A DNA stretch of 64,000 nt from Corynebacterium epidermidicanis (GCF_001021025.1 NZ_CP011541.1:1612001-1676000); one strand, 5' to 3'; counted from the stretch's first letter, positions 44,053 through 53,436 are shown. Made by a program: numbers and translations. The notes: generated by a model from the letters alone, not told the origin.

Positions 44053-47000
44053 CTAGGTAGCAGGACTCATACGTTGGCTGATGACGCGGGTCACCCCGTC
44101 GCCACGCATGGTCACGCCGTAGAGCACATTTGCCACATCCATGGTTGGCTTTTGGTGGGTAATCACGATGAGCTGACTAGACTCCCGCAGCTTTTCAAAC
44201 AGGGCAATCAACCGTCGCAAGTTCGTGTCATCGAGGGCAGCTTCGACCTCGTCCATGACATAGAACGGGCTGGGGCGAGCCTTGAAAATAGCAACCAACA
44301 TGGCAAGTGCTGTCAGTGATTTCTCGCCACCCGAAAGCAAGGTCAGTCGCTTGACTTTTTTGCCTGGCGGTCGGGCCTCGACTTCGATGCCGGTAGCGAG
44401 CATGTCCTCCGGGTCTGTGAGTACCAGTCGCCCTTGGCCGCCCGGAAACAGCGTCTCAAAGACTGCGGGGAATTCACGCTCGACGTCATGCCACGCATCG
44501 GTGAACAGCTGCAGGATCTTTGCGTCGACATCGGTGATCACGTCTGTCAGGTCCTTGCGCGCCCGCTGCACGTCCGCGAGCTGGCCGGCTAGGAACTCAT
44601 AGCGCTCCTCCAGCGCTTTGAATTCTTCCAAGGCCAGTGGATTGACCTTACCCAGCGAGTTCAGCGCCTTTTCCGCCTTCTTAAGACGCTCCTGCTCCGC
44701 CGCCTTGTCGAAGTCTTCGCCCGGCGCGTATTCCGCCAGCAGCACTTCGATCGGTACCCCCAACTGCCCTTCGGCTTGCGCTTGGGCTTCCTCAATCCTG
44801 ACTTGTGCCTGCGAACGGGCGATGTCGGAGGCATGTTTGTTGTCCGAGAGCCGGTTCAGCTGTACCTGGATGGCGTGGGCGCTGTCTTTGACCTGGGCCA
44901 GTTTGGCATTGAGTTGTGACTTGACGAGAGCGGTTTCTTCCCGTCGCGTCGCGGCCCGCGCAGTGGCATCGGATACGCGGTCATGAATGAGCTCAGCGTT
45001 GCGAGCCACCGCACGGGCGAGCTCGACCTTGGCCTTACGTGTGGCCATGGCAGCTTCGTGCCGAATTTTGGCTTGGCGCTCGTGCGTTGCTTGTCGACGC
45101 AGCTGATCTCCCCGACCGCGTTGTTGCCCGGCGCGCTCCTCGGCGGTCCGCAGTGACAGTCGTGCTTCCATCTCCATCGCTTTGACCTGGGCGAGCGCAG
45201 TTGCAGCTTCGTCGCGTGCTTGTGTCGATGGCTCTGTTGGTTCGTCGGTGTCCTCGACGCGGGAAAGTCGGTCGAGGGTTTCCGCTAGTTGTTGTTCGAG
45301 CTCTGCGACACGCACTTCCGCTGCGGTAACACGCGCGGCCATGCGTTCGTGTTCGTTTTTGGATGCCTCCGTCTGTTTCGCGAGGCGATCGGCGTCGCGC
45401 TGCAGGCTCTGGGTTGCGGTGTCGTGGTCTCGAAGCGCCGCCTTGGCTGCGGCTGAGGCGATTTGGGCTTCATCATAGGCAGACTGAGCACCGGCGAAGG
45501 TTCCGGAGATCTCTTTGAGCTGCTCTTTGGTTTGGGCAAGCTCGCTGCTTGCCTCGGCGATGTGGGTAGCGACTTCAACTGTTGAACCGGACCCCGAACC
45601 TACCGCGACCCAGCCCTCTCCCACGACCGTGCCTTCGGGCGTGATCGCACGCAGTCGGGGGTCGCTGGCGACGAGTTCGCGGGCGGCATCGAGGTCAGGG
45701 ACCAGGACGGCGTCGGCAAGCAAGCGGGTCACGGTCCCGGAAACCTGCGGTTGCAAGCTAACTACGTCAAGGAGCCAGCGAGCGTCGGCGGGTAGATCGG
45801 CGTCGAGCCGCCAGGTGCCCGTCACAGCGGTCTCAATAACCACTGTGCGGTGGGCGCCAGCGAGCTTGTCGACGGCCGACTGTCCCAATTTCTCGCCGAC
45901 CAGCGCTTCGGTAGCACTTCCCAACGCTGCGGCAAGGGCGGGTGCATTTTCCTTTGGCACCTGAATCTGGCTGGCTAGCTGCTCGTATTCGGGCAGTAAT
46001 TCGGCCGCGGCTGATTTCGGTGCGGTTTGCTGCAAGGTGGCGATGCGCGCTTCTAACCCGGAAACGCTGCGTTCCAGGTTGCGTTGTGTGGCTCGGACCT
46101 GTTCGAGTCGGGAGTGCGCGGCCGCGGATTCCGCTCCAGTTCTATCGACAGCTTCTTGCAGAGGCTGCCGGTCGCGGGCGCGCTGCTGGTTGTCTTCGCG
46201 CAGCGTTGCTTGTTCGCTGGCTGCTGCTTGAACTCGAGATAGTGTTTCCTCAAGCTGTTCAGTTAAGCGTTCGGCATCTTCCTGAGCGCGCTCTAAGGCG
46301 CTGCGCTGGGATTCTTCCGCGGCCAACAAGCGCACGACGCCTTCGCGACGGTCCGCGATCGCTCGCACCTGAGCTAGGTGTTCGCGATCCGCCTCGCGCA
46401 TGATTGCTTCTTGTTCCTCGACCTGTTCGCGGATCGTCTCCAGCCGTTCCCGGCTGATCTCCACAGTTTCATCGAGTTCTTGTTGCTGCTCGTCAGCTTG
46501 CTTCGCGCGTGCTTCCAGTTCATCAGGATCTGGACCGGAGTAGGCGATGTCGCCGACTTGGGCATTGGAACGATCTTTGGCGATACGCACGGTTGCCGCG
46601 ACGCGCTCTGCGAGAGCGGAAAGTTGGAACCACAACTGTTGGGCTTCTTCGGCAGCAGCGGTAGCTGCTTGAAATTCCGTATCGAGCTGAAGCTGCTGCT
46701 CGGAGTGTTCTTCTAGCTGTTCCGTGAGGCTTTCTACCTGCTCGGCAAGGATTTTCGCCTGTGACTCAGAGGCATCGAGTTTTTCTTTCAGCTCCGTGAG
46801 GTTGGCCGCGGCGAGTCTCAAGCGCGCGTCCCTGAGGTCGGCCTGTACGGTCGCTGCCCGTTGCGCGGCTTCCGCCTGGCGAGCAAGAGGCTTGAGCTGT
46901 CGCTTCAGTTCGGCAGTGAGGTCCTGCAGGCGATCAAGATTGGCCTGCATGTTGATGAGCTTGCGCTGGGCCTTTTCTTTGCGCCGCCGGTGTTTAAGCA

Positions 47001-47499
47001 CACCAGCCGCTTCCTCGATGAACGCCCTGCGGTCCTCGGGCTTTGATTCCAAGATTTGCGCGAGGCGTCCCTGCCCTACAATCACATGCATCTCACGGCC
47101 AATACCGGAGTCCGACAACAACTCTTGGATGTCCATGAGTCGGGCTTTCGCCCCATTAATTTCGTACTCGCTGGCACCGTCGCGAAACATCCGGCGGGTG
47201 ACGGAAACCTCGGAATACTCGATAGGCAACGCACCTTCCGAGTTGTCGATGGTAAGCGTCACCTCTGCGCGTCCGAGCGCCTGACGCTGCCCGGCACCTG
47301 CGAAAATGACGTCTTCCATTTTGCCACCGCGCAGTGTCTTCGCACTGTGTTCGCCCATCACCCACGCCAAGGCATCCACAACGTTTGACTTACCCGAGCC
47401 GTTGGGGCCAACGACCGCACAGATTCCGGGTTCAAATTTTAGGGTCGTCGATGACGCGAAAGACTTAAATCCTTTGAGCGTCAGCGATTTCAAGTGCAC
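44053..47499 (-). CDS. smc: Chromosome segregation protein SMC
   Basis: Condensin ATPase of 1148 aa. The N-terminal head has Walker A GPNGSGKS at 31-38, a coiled coil follows to a hinge at about 500-650 (QVSGTVTRLLADAVLVPDLDAA), a second coiled coil returns, and the C-terminal head has LSGGEKSLTALAML and YVMDEVEAALDD. The GTG at 47499 (VHLKSLTLKGFKSF) is chosen because it is the family N-terminus and TATTAT lies 6 nt before it, suggesting a leaderless start. It follows acyP on the same strand. Confidence 0.96.
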   Translation of the reverse strand: MHLKSLTLKGFKSFASSTTLKFEPGICAVVGPNGSGKSNVVDALAWVMGEHSAKTLRGGKMEDVIFAGAGQRQALGRAEVTLTIDNSEGALPIEYSEVSVTRRMFRDGASEYEINGAKARLMDIQELLSDSGIGREMHVIVGQGRLAQILESKPEDRRAFIEEAAGVLKHRRRKEKAQRKLINMQANLDRLQDLTAELKRQLKPLARQAEAAQRAATVQADLRDARLRLAAANLTELKEKLDASESQAKILAEQVESLTEQLEEHSEQQLQLDTEFQAATAAAEEAQQLWFQLSALAERVAATVRIAKDRSNAQVGDIAYSGPDPDELEARAKQADEQQQELDETVEISRERLETIREQVEEQEAIMREADREHLAQVRAIADRREGVVRLLAAEESQRSALERAQEDAERLTEQLEETLSRVQAAASEQATLREDNQQRARDRQPLQEAVDRTGAESAAAHSRLEQVRATQRNLERSVSGLEARIATLQQTAPKSAAAELLPEYEQLASQIQVPKENAPALAAALGSATEALVGEKLGQSAVDKLAGAHRTVVIETAVTGTWRLDADLPADARWLLDVVSLQPQVSGTVTRLLADAVLVPDLDAARELVASDPRLRAITPEGTVVGEGWVAVGSGSGSTVEVATHIAEASSELAQTKEQLKEISGTFAGAQSAYDEAQIASAAAKAALRDHDTATQSLQRDADRLAKQTEASKNEHERMAARVTAAEVRVAELEQQLAETLDRLSRVEDTDEPTEPSTQARDEAATALAQVKAMEMEARLSLRTAEERAGQQRGRGDQLRRQATHERQAKIRHEAAMATRKAKVELARAVARNAELIHDRVSDATARAATRREETALVKSQLNAKLAQVKDSAHAIQVQLNRLSDNKHASDIARSQAQVRIEEAQAQAEGQLGVPIEVLLAEYAPGEDFDKAAEQERLKKAEKALNSLGKVNPLALEEFKALEERYEFLAGQLADVQRARKDLTDVITDVDAKILQLFTDAWHDVEREFPAVFETLFPGGQGRLVLTDPEDMLATGIEVEARPPGKKVKRLTLLSGGEKSLTALAMLVAIFKARPSPFYVMDEVEAALDDTNLRRLIALFEKLRESSQLIVITHQKPTMDVANVLYGVTMRGDGVTRVISQRMSPAT

Positions 47500-47555
47500 C
47501 GCTTGATAATAACAAGTGGGCCTATTGTCTTTGACTCGCGGCGCAGGAGCACCCG

Positions 47556-47840
47556 CTAGCGTTCGCGAAAGCCCTGCTCCCCCTGTGGTTGTCCCCACTG
47601 CTCAACGACAAGGGTGACTTCTCCGGGGCGTCGATGGTTCGTTGGTATTTCTTTTAGCCGCGTGAGGAGATCCTCGCAGCGGGCGGCTGGTCCCTCGGCC
47701 ACCACGTACACGCGACCGTCAGCAAGGTTCGTTGCGCTGCCGGCGAGTCCGAGCTCTAGCGCTTGGGACTTTGTCCACCAGCGAAAGCCAACACCTTGCA
47801 CGGTTCCATGCACGAATGCGATCAGTCTCTTGTTTTCCAT
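47556..47840 (-). CDS. acyP: Acylphosphatase
   Basis: Hydrolyses acyl phosphates. The catalytic Arg20 (VQGVGFRWW) and Asn38 ([11 protein letters not shown]) are present in a 94-aa protein of normal length. It sits directly upstream of smc, as in many actinobacteria, and downstream of the alsT-like gene, from which a terminator separates it. Confidence 0.95.
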   Translation of the reverse strand: MENKRLIAFVHGTVQGVGFRWWTKSQALELGLAGSATNLADGRVYVVAEGPAARCEDLLTRLKEIPTNHRRPGEVTLVVEQWGQPQGEQGFRER

Positions 47841-47880
47841 CGCCTCCTCCTCTTCCTCGAAGGTACCGGGTTGAAGAACG

Positions 47881-47918
47881 AAAACACCGCACCACGCCTT
47901 CGTCGACGTGCTGCGGTG
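47881..47918 (-). terminator. Terminator of the alanine/sodium symporter gene
   Basis: Minus-strand stem CACCGCAGCACG / CGTGGTGCGGTG (one mismatch) followed by TTTTCG, 20 bp past the symporter stop. Confidence 0.85.
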
Positions 47919-47937
47919 CCTTCATGCTGGCTGAAAA

Positions 47938-49377
47938 CTAGCGGTGGGTCAGCGGGTCTGAACCATCCCAGCATTCCATGCCGTCCCAACCGCGGATGCC
48001 GGGGACGTCATCACGGTGGAACACGGGATTTAATCCCTGTTTGCGCTGCTCTGCGAAGTTCTTCAACAGTGCTACCGCGATGCCACCCATCGGAAGGATA
48101 GCGATGAGGTTCACGGTGGCCATCAGACCGGAAAAGACGTCAGCAAGAGCCCAGACGAGCGGGACGGACCCAAGCGCACCACCAAACACGCACAGCACCA
48201 CGAGCACCCGGTAGCCGTTCAGCAGGCCCTTTGAGTTGGAGGCAAACTCAATGTTGCTTTCCCCGTAGTAGTAGTTACCAATCACGGAGGAAAACGCCAG
48301 GAAGATGATGACGACCGTGAGGAAGTGGATTCCCCAGCTGCCCACGTTAGAGGCCAGGGCGTTCTGGGTCATTTCCATGCCTGTGAGGTTGCTATCGACG
48401 TCGCCACGCGCCAGCAAAATGATAAAGGCGGTGATGGAACAGACGACGATCGTGTCGAAGTAAACACCCAAGGTTTGAATCAAACCCTGCTTGACGGGGT
48501 GGGACACCGAAGCGGTCGCAGCGGCGTTCGGCACTGAGCCCATACCGGCTTCGTTGGAGAACAGGCCACGCTGCACGCCCTTCATGATGACCGTGCCCAA
48601 CGTGGCTCCCGCGAACTCACGGATCCCGAACGCGTGTGTCCAAATCGACCACACCATGCCCGGCACCTTATCGATGTTGATCGCGATCACAATAACGCCG
48701 ATCACGATATACATCACTGCCATGACCGGCACGATGACCTGCGTAAAGTTGGCGATGCGCTGGACGCCACCGAACACGATCATCGCGGTCAGCGCCGCCA
48801 AGATCAGGCCGACGATGATGTTGGTGATCAGCGGGTCGGAATCGAACGAGGTCACGACAGCTGCCGAAATCGAGTTCGACTGCACCGCATTGAACACGAA
48901 ACCATAGGTGACAGTGATGAGCAGGACAAACAACATCGCCGCCCACTTGAGCTTCCACACCTTGGTGATGTAGTACGCCGGGCCACCTCGGTACGAGGCG
49001 TGATCTTTGACCTTGAATGCCTGGGCCAGCGTGGACTCGACGAACGACGTCGCGCCACCCATCAACGCCAACATCCACATCCAGAACACAGCGCCGGGGC
49101 CACCCGTCGAAATGGCAATCGCCACTCCTGCAACATTGCCCGTGCCGACGCGCGAAGCTGCCGAAATCGTGAATGCCTTAAACGCCGAAATGCCCTTTTG
49201 GCCTTCAGCAATGTCCGACGGCTTCTCGACGATCACCTTGAACATATCCGGGATGTAGCGGATCTGCACGAGCAACGTCGTAATGCCGAACCACACACCC
49301 GCGATAACCAGCAACGCGATGACCAGCAACCAATACTTTTCGTTGAATACACCTATGTATTCCACAAGTTTGTCCAT
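47938..49377 (-). CDS. Alanine/glycine:sodium symporter (AGCS family)
   Basis: Secondary transporter of 479 aa with about eleven helices. Family landmarks are GTGNVAGVAIAISTGGPGAVFWMW, FVESTLAQAFK and GLFSNEAGMGSVPNAAATA. The start MDKLVEYIGVF at 49377 is chosen because it opens the conserved region and TATAGT lies 7 nt upstream, a likely leaderless promoter. A longer frame to 49572 is not conserved. It imports alanine, glycine or D-alanine with sodium. Confidence 0.92.
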   Translation of the reverse strand: MDKLVEYIGVFNEKYWLLVIALLVIAGVWFGITTLLVQIRYIPDMFKVIVEKPSDIAEGQKGISAFKAFTISAASRVGTGNVAGVAIAISTGGPGAVFWMWMLALMGGATSFVESTLAQAFKVKDHASYRGGPAYYITKVWKLKWAAMLFVLLITVTYGFVFNAVQSNSISAAVVTSFDSDPLITNIIVGLILAALTAMIVFGGVQRIANFTQVIVPVMAVMYIVIGVIVIAINIDKVPGMVWSIWTHAFGIREFAGATLGTVIMKGVQRGLFSNEAGMGSVPNAAATASVSHPVKQGLIQTLGVYFDTIVVCSITAFIILLARGDVDSNLTGMEMTQNALASNVGSWGIHFLTVVIIFLAFSSVIGNYYYGESNIEFASNSKGLLNGYRVLVVLCVFGGALGSVPLVWALADVFSGLMATVNLIAILPMGGIAVALLKNFAEQRKQGLNPVFHRDDVPGIRGWDGMECWDGSDPLTHR

Positions 49378-49798
49378 GCGTGAAACTATATCGAGACTGT
49401 GACAGGCTGAACAATTCAAAATCGCCTGGTTGCCTTTTAGTTCTTTGAGGTGCCTCGTGATTAGGGTCGAGTGGCGAGGTGCCAGGCTAAGGCTCATAGA
49501 CCTGCGTGCTGGGTGATTTACGGACGCGGTAGGGCGACGATTCGAGTTTTGGGCTCCACTACCGCCCGCCAAAACATGGAGGCTGCAAAGGCTCTATGTC
49601 GTCCCTTCGGCGAAGTCAGACTACCTAAACGTGGTTTTATTCACGATTTTTGGCCCTTCTGTGTAGTCCGACTGCACCGAAGGGACGACATAGAGGGTTT
49701 GACGCCCCGCCCCCGGAAGCAACTGGCCGTGAATCTGCCCATCGCCAGAGCTCCTAGCCGGACACTCCGACCTTTGTTTTCTCCGCTTAAGTAATGCC
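49378..49798. other. Intergenic region with diverged repeat core
   Basis: No gene seen. It contains a diverged copy of the inverted-repeat core at 49594-49693; the rest shows no motif that I can assign. Confidence 0.5.
49594..49693. repeat. MITE-like repeat, copy 3 (core only, diverged)
   Basis: Arms CTATGTCGTCCCTTCGG and CCGAAGGGACGACATAG are perfectly complementary over 17 bp and match the arms of the cores at 40-143 and 38706-38809. The inner TATTCA(C/T)GA segment is also shared. The outer terminal repeats of the full element are not evident. Confidence 0.7.
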
Positions 49799-50157
49799 AT
49801 GCTCGATAATCTTTGCCGGGAAGCGATCCAAGCTGAACTAGCTACGCTTTCTTATGAAGTTCGATCTCAGCCCGATCGGTTGGACCGCTATCTAGCCGAA
49901 GACTTCCATGAGTTGGGCGCATCAGGGGCAGAAATTTTCAAAAGCACACGGCGGAGCGCGTGGCAAAATACACCAAATCCTCCGACCCCGAATTGATTCC
50001 GCAAGACATACGGGCCACACGCATCAGCGACGACACCGTTCTACTTACCTACAACCTGGACGAAGTCCACCGCAGCACTAACAGGTCTTCTCTTTGGCGC
50101 AAGCGTGACGACGGACAATGGGAAATGTTGCACCACCAAGGAACGATTCGCACGTGA
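49799..50157 (+). pseudogene. DUF4440/NTF2-like protein, frameshifted
   Basis: The 5' part (MLDNLCREAIQAELATLSYE...DRLDRYLAEDFHELGASG) and the 3' part (VAKYTKSSDPELIPQDIR...TNRSSLWRKRDDGQWEMLHHQGT) together resemble one small SnoaL/DUF4440 protein of about 119 aa. They lie in different frames, and adding one base in the A-run at about 49940-49943 would join them as IFKKHTAERVAKYTK. It is flanked by repeats on both sides. Either decay or a sequencing error could explain it. Confidence 0.6.
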
Positions 50158-50416
50158 ACACCTAGGCATCGAACAAAACGCATACACGCACATAACCTGG
50201 TATGTCCTCAGTGCGCTAGGTCGTACCTCCGGAGTAGTACTCCTACCTAGATCGTGGAAAATCGGGCGAACATTGGGCTGCTGCGTAGGAGTACTACTGC
50301 GGAAGTACTACCTAGCAAGGGCCAGCCCGATGCGTGGCCAAGTGCACAATCCGAGCCAGAAAAACGCGTTTTCCTGTCTCAAATCCAGCTGGGCATCGTA
50401 ATCAGAATAGATCGGT
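50158..50416. other. Intergenic region with large inverted repeat, downstream of mutM
   Basis: No gene seen in the 259 bp. It carries the inverted repeat at 50215-50316. Confidence 0.5.
50215..50316. repeat. 102-bp inverted repeat with GCTAGGTCGTAC-type arms
   Basis: The left arm (50215-50244) and right arm (50287-50316) are complementary at nearly all of 30 positions, containing AGTAGTACTCCT / AGGAGTACTACT. The outer 12 bases match the arms of the near-palindrome at 251-284. The 42-bp spacer has no visible feature. Confidence 0.75.
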
Positions 50417-51256
50417 TCATCCCAAAACTTGACACTTCGGACAATAATACGAGCTCCGGTTCATGAATTTCTCTCGAATGATCAACGTCCCACACGCAAA
50501 GCACGGCTGACCCACCTGCCCATACGCATGTAATGACCTCGAAAAATAGCCTGATTCGCCATTCACATTCACGTACAAGGCGTCAAAAGACGTCCCTCCC
50601 AATTCCAAAGCCGCGCCCATGACTTCCCGGCCGGCGTCGATAAGCATGCGCACCTGCGACAACGACAGCTCACACGCTGGGGTGCGCGGGTGGATCTGCG
50701 CAGCCCAGAGCATTTCGTCGGCGTAGATGTTGCCCACCCCGGATAGGACGGTTTGGTCGAGCAGGACGCGCTTGATGTCGCTGCGCTTCGCAACGGTCTG
50801 GGCCGCAACCGCCTCGTCATCGAAGATCGGGTCGAAGACATCCCGGGCGATGTGCGCAATGGATGGCGGGATATTGTCGCTGTTCAGGGTGCCGAATTCC
50901 CAGGCGCCGAAGGTGCGTTGGTCGACGAACCAGGCCTCGGAACCTGTGTCCAAAAACAGCCGAGCGCGCAAGTGCTTGTGCATGCGCACACCCGGGTCCT
51001 TAATCAGCATTTGACCGCTCATACCGAGGTGTATGAGCAGGAACTGGTCGTCGGAAAGTTCGAGCCACAGGTACTTGCCGCGGCGACGGACGGCGTCGAT
51101 AAGCTGCCCGGAGAGACGACTTACTTGCTCGGTCGCCCCGCCGGCTTGCCGACGCGCCACGCGCGGGTGGATGACCTCGGCACGGACAATTCGGCGACCG
51201 ATGAGATGGGATTCGAGACCCCGACGGACAACCTCGACTTCGGGAAGTTCAGGCAT
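50417..51256 (-). CDS. mutM: Formamidopyrimidine-DNA glycosylase
   Basis: Base-excision repair enzyme for 8-oxoguanine and FaPy lesions (279 aa). Catalytic Pro2-Glu3 (MPELPEVEVVRRGL), Lys61 (RRRGKYLWLEL), and a C-terminal zinc finger with four Cys (CFACG...CPKC) are intact. The H2TH region VGNIYADEMLW is present. In many actinobacteria it follows rnc; here an EamA transporter and a marR gene lie between. Confidence 0.95.
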   Translation of the reverse strand: MPELPEVEVVRRGLESHLIGRRIVRAEVIHPRVARRQAGGATEQVSRLSGQLIDAVRRRGKYLWLELSDDQFLLIHLGMSGQMLIKDPGVRMHKHLRARLFLDTGSEAWFVDQRTFGAWEFGTLNSDNIPPSIAHIARDVFDPIFDDEAVAAQTVAKRSDIKRVLLDQTVLSGVGNIYADEMLWAAQIHPRTPACELSLSQVRMLIDAGREVMGAALELGGTSFDALYVNVNGESGYFSRSLHAYGQVGQPCFACGTLIIREKFMNRSSYYCPKCQVLG

Positions 51257-51265
51257 TGCTCCAGC

Positions 51266-52117
51266 TTAGATCCGCGAACGTCGCCGTGGCACCCCTTGGG
51301 CCAGCACCAACGCGGCAAGTATTGCGAGCCCGCCCAACGCTTGCACAACGCTGAGGGATTCGCCCACGTAGAACACCCCGATAAGAGTGGCCACCAGGGG
51401 CGCGATCGGAGCGAGCAGCGAGATGCGTACCGCATCCAAAGCCGCCAGGGCCTTAAACCAGATCATGTAGGCGATGAGCGCCCCGAAAATACACAGGTAC
51501 GCATATCCGGCGATCTGGCTGCCGGTGAGGCGTTCGGGAAGGCCTTCCCACGCGAGAAATGGCGTGAGCATCAAGCCACCAAGCGTAAGTTGCCAGGAGG
51601 TCACCGCAAGCTGCGAAACACCCTCGGGCCGACCCCACTTCTTGGCCAAGACCGTGCCGGTGCCCATGCACACGCTCGCCGCCAGCCCCGCAACGACACC
51701 CGGCAGCGTGAGGTGCGCCCCTGGTGTCAAGGTCAACGCTGCAACGCCGCACACAGCTAACAGGCCCGCCACGACTTGTGATAGCTGCAGCCGGGTGCCA
51801 AGCAGGGCTGGAGCTAGCGCCATGACCACCAGTGGCGAGGTATTGGTCAGCACGGATGCGACCCCATTGGGCAGCATGTAGGCCGCGAGGAAAAGGAAGC
51901 CGAAGAAGCCGGTGAAATTGAACAGGGCCAACGTGGTTGCTTTTGCCCACCAGCGACCTTGGGGCAGGCGTCGTTGCCAGAGCAACAGCAGCAGCCCTGC
52001 AGGAAGCGCACGCAAAACTGCGGCAAGAATCGGTCGACCCGGGGGCAATACTTCTGAGGTGACCACATAGGTGGTTCCCCAGATCACCGGCACAATAGCA
52101 GCTTTCAAAAATTCCAT
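51266..52117 (-). CDS. EamA/DMT-family transporter
   Basis: Ten-helix membrane protein of 283 aa with two EamA repeats. Landmarks are VIWGTTYVVTSEVLPPGRP near the N-terminus and ALDAVRISLLAPIAPLVATLIGV in the second half. Members export amino acids, purines or drugs. It is divergent from the marR gene with a palindrome between the two, so regulation by that MarR protein is likely. Its stop is 9 bp before the mutM start, so read-through into mutM is possible. Confidence 0.88.
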   Translation of the reverse strand: MEFLKAAIVPVIWGTTYVVTSEVLPPGRPILAAVLRALPAGLLLLLWQRRLPQGRWWAKATTLALFNFTGFFGFLFLAAYMLPNGVASVLTNTSPLVVMALAPALLGTRLQLSQVVAGLLAVCGVAALTLTPGAHLTLPGVVAGLAASVCMGTGTVLAKKWGRPEGVSQLAVTSWQLTLGGLMLTPFLAWEGLPERLTGSQIAGYAYLCIFGALIAYMIWFKALAALDAVRISLLAPIAPLVATLIGVFYVGESLSVVQALGGLAILAALVLAQGVPRRRSRI

Positions 52118-52131
52118 GACATTCCCAATAG

Positions 52132-52143
52132 TTTGACGTCAAA
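52132..52143. promoter_or_regulatory. Candidate MarR operator (TTTGACGTCAAA)
   Basis: Perfect 12-bp palindrome in the 54-bp gap between the divergent EamA and marR genes. It lies about 15 bp upstream of TAGAAT (marR -10, 52159-52164) and just upstream of the presumed EamA -10 (TATTGG on the minus strand), so binding there would cover both promoters. Confidence 0.65.
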
Positions 52144-52171
52144 GTGTTTTGGCCAAGTTAGAATAACCCCT

Positions 52172-52645
52172 ATGTCACTACCCGTCAACAGCGCGATCAC
52201 ACAATGGCACGATGCCTTAGATGGAATCGACCCGACGCCGATGCAAACGACCATGCGACTGAGCCGACTATTTCACGAGGTGGATGGGAAGATCACCGGA
52301 AACATCAAGCGTTTTGATCTACAACCTTGGCAATTCGACGTCCTAGCCACCCTGAGGCGAAGTGGCCCCCTCTGCGCCTCTGACCTAGCAGAATCCGCGC
52401 TAATCTCCGCCTCGGCACTCACCAACCGTATCGACCGACTGATCGCGCAAGGGCTCGTTACCCGCGACACTGACCCCCACAGCAGACGTCGCACCCTCAT
52501 CAACCTCACCCCCGCCGGCCGGGAACTTATCGATGCCACCCTGCCCAGCCACCTCGAGACCTGCGCCTCAGCCTTCCCGCGCCTTAGCGCTGCGGAAAAG
52601 GCGCAGCTCGATGCGTTGCTCGCCAAAGCGCTCGGCGAGAACTAG
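52172..52645 (+). CDS. MarR-family transcriptional regulator
   Basis: Protein of 157 aa. The winged-helix core is LQPWQFDVLATLRRSGPLC, LAESALISASALTNRIDRLIAQGLVTR and the wing DPHSRRRTLINLTPAGREL. The ATG at 52172 is preferred because TAGAAT lies 7 nt upstream (leaderless) and a longer TTG start would fall in the palindrome. It probably represses itself and the divergent EamA exporter. The 3' end overlaps the convergent rnc gene by 4 bp. Confidence 0.9.
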   Translation: MSLPVNSAITQWHDALDGIDPTPMQTTMRLSRLFHEVDGKITGNIKRFDLQPWQFDVLATLRRSGPLCASDLAESALISASALTNRIDRLIAQGLVTRDTDPHSRRRTLINLTPAGRELIDATLPSHLETCASAFPRLSAAEKAQLDALLAKALGEN

Positions 52646-53436
52646 CCGAGTTCAGCCGCCTGGGCTGCTTGTGCCCGCTTCGATTCAAACTCCGCCACCG
52701 TGAGATCCAGAAGCGCAAGGTATGCAACGTGGGCCGCATGCTGTTCGGCCAGCTTCTTGTTCTGCCCGCTGCCCTGCCCCAGCTCAACACCTTCGATGGT
52801 TACGGTTGCCACGAAGGTGGTGTCGTGGTCCGGGCCGGAAACTTCAGCGCTATATTCTGGCATTGCCAATTTGCGCTCGGCGACCCGCTCTTGCAGCATC
52901 GTCTTCCAGTCCTGGTTCATCGCCTTGGACGATGCCGTATCAATCTTGCGCTGGAATAGCCTCAGCACTACCTCGCGCGCTATCTCAAAGCCATGCTCCA
53001 GGTAAATGGCTCCGAGCAGAGCTTCCGTTGTGTCGGCAAGAATGGAGTCCTTGGTGCGACCGTCGCTGAGTGCCTCACCTTTCCCGAGCAAGATGTGCTC
53101 ACCAAGTCCGATTTCTCGAGCGATGTCCGCCAAGCCGTAGCGGCTCACGATCCCTGCGCGCATCTTGGAAATATCCGACTCTGGGCGAGTCGGATACTGC
53201 ACGTAGAGCTGATTTGCGACAGAAAGTCCAAGCACCGCGTCGCCCAGGAACTCAAGTCGCTCATTGTTCGGCAAGTTCCCGTTTTCGTTTGCGAAAGACC
53301 GGTGCGTGAGTGCTAGTCGCAAGCTGTCGTCGCTAAGCTGCACGCCGAGAGCGGTCAGCAAGGGGGCGTGATCGACCGCAGCGAAGGCCTTCTCTAAAGC
53401 GGGAAGTCCTGTTTCGCGGTGTTTTTTGCGGCTCAC
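52642..53436 (-). CDS. rnc: Ribonuclease III
   Basis: Double-strand-specific RNase for rRNA and mRNA processing. The signature NERLEFLGDAVL (58-69) with catalytic Glu/Asp and the second acidic site (LADTTEALLGAIYLEHG) are present. A C-terminal dsRNA-binding domain (DWKTMLQERVAERKLAMPEY, GSGQNKKLAEQHAA) follows. Length is 264 aa. The start overlaps the DUF177 stop by 4 bp. Confidence 0.96.
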   Translation of the reverse strand: MSRKKHRETGLPALEKAFAAVDHAPLLTALGVQLSDDSLRLALTHRSFANENGNLPNNERLEFLGDAVLGLSVANQLYVQYPTRPESDISKMRAGIVSRYGLADIAREIGLGEHILLGKGEALSDGRTKDSILADTTEALLGAIYLEHGFEIAREVVLRLFQRKIDTASSKAMNQDWKTMLQERVAERKLAMPEYSAEVSGPDHDTTFVATVTIEGVELGQGSGQNKKLAEQHAAHVAYLALLDLTVAEFESKRAQAAQAAELG

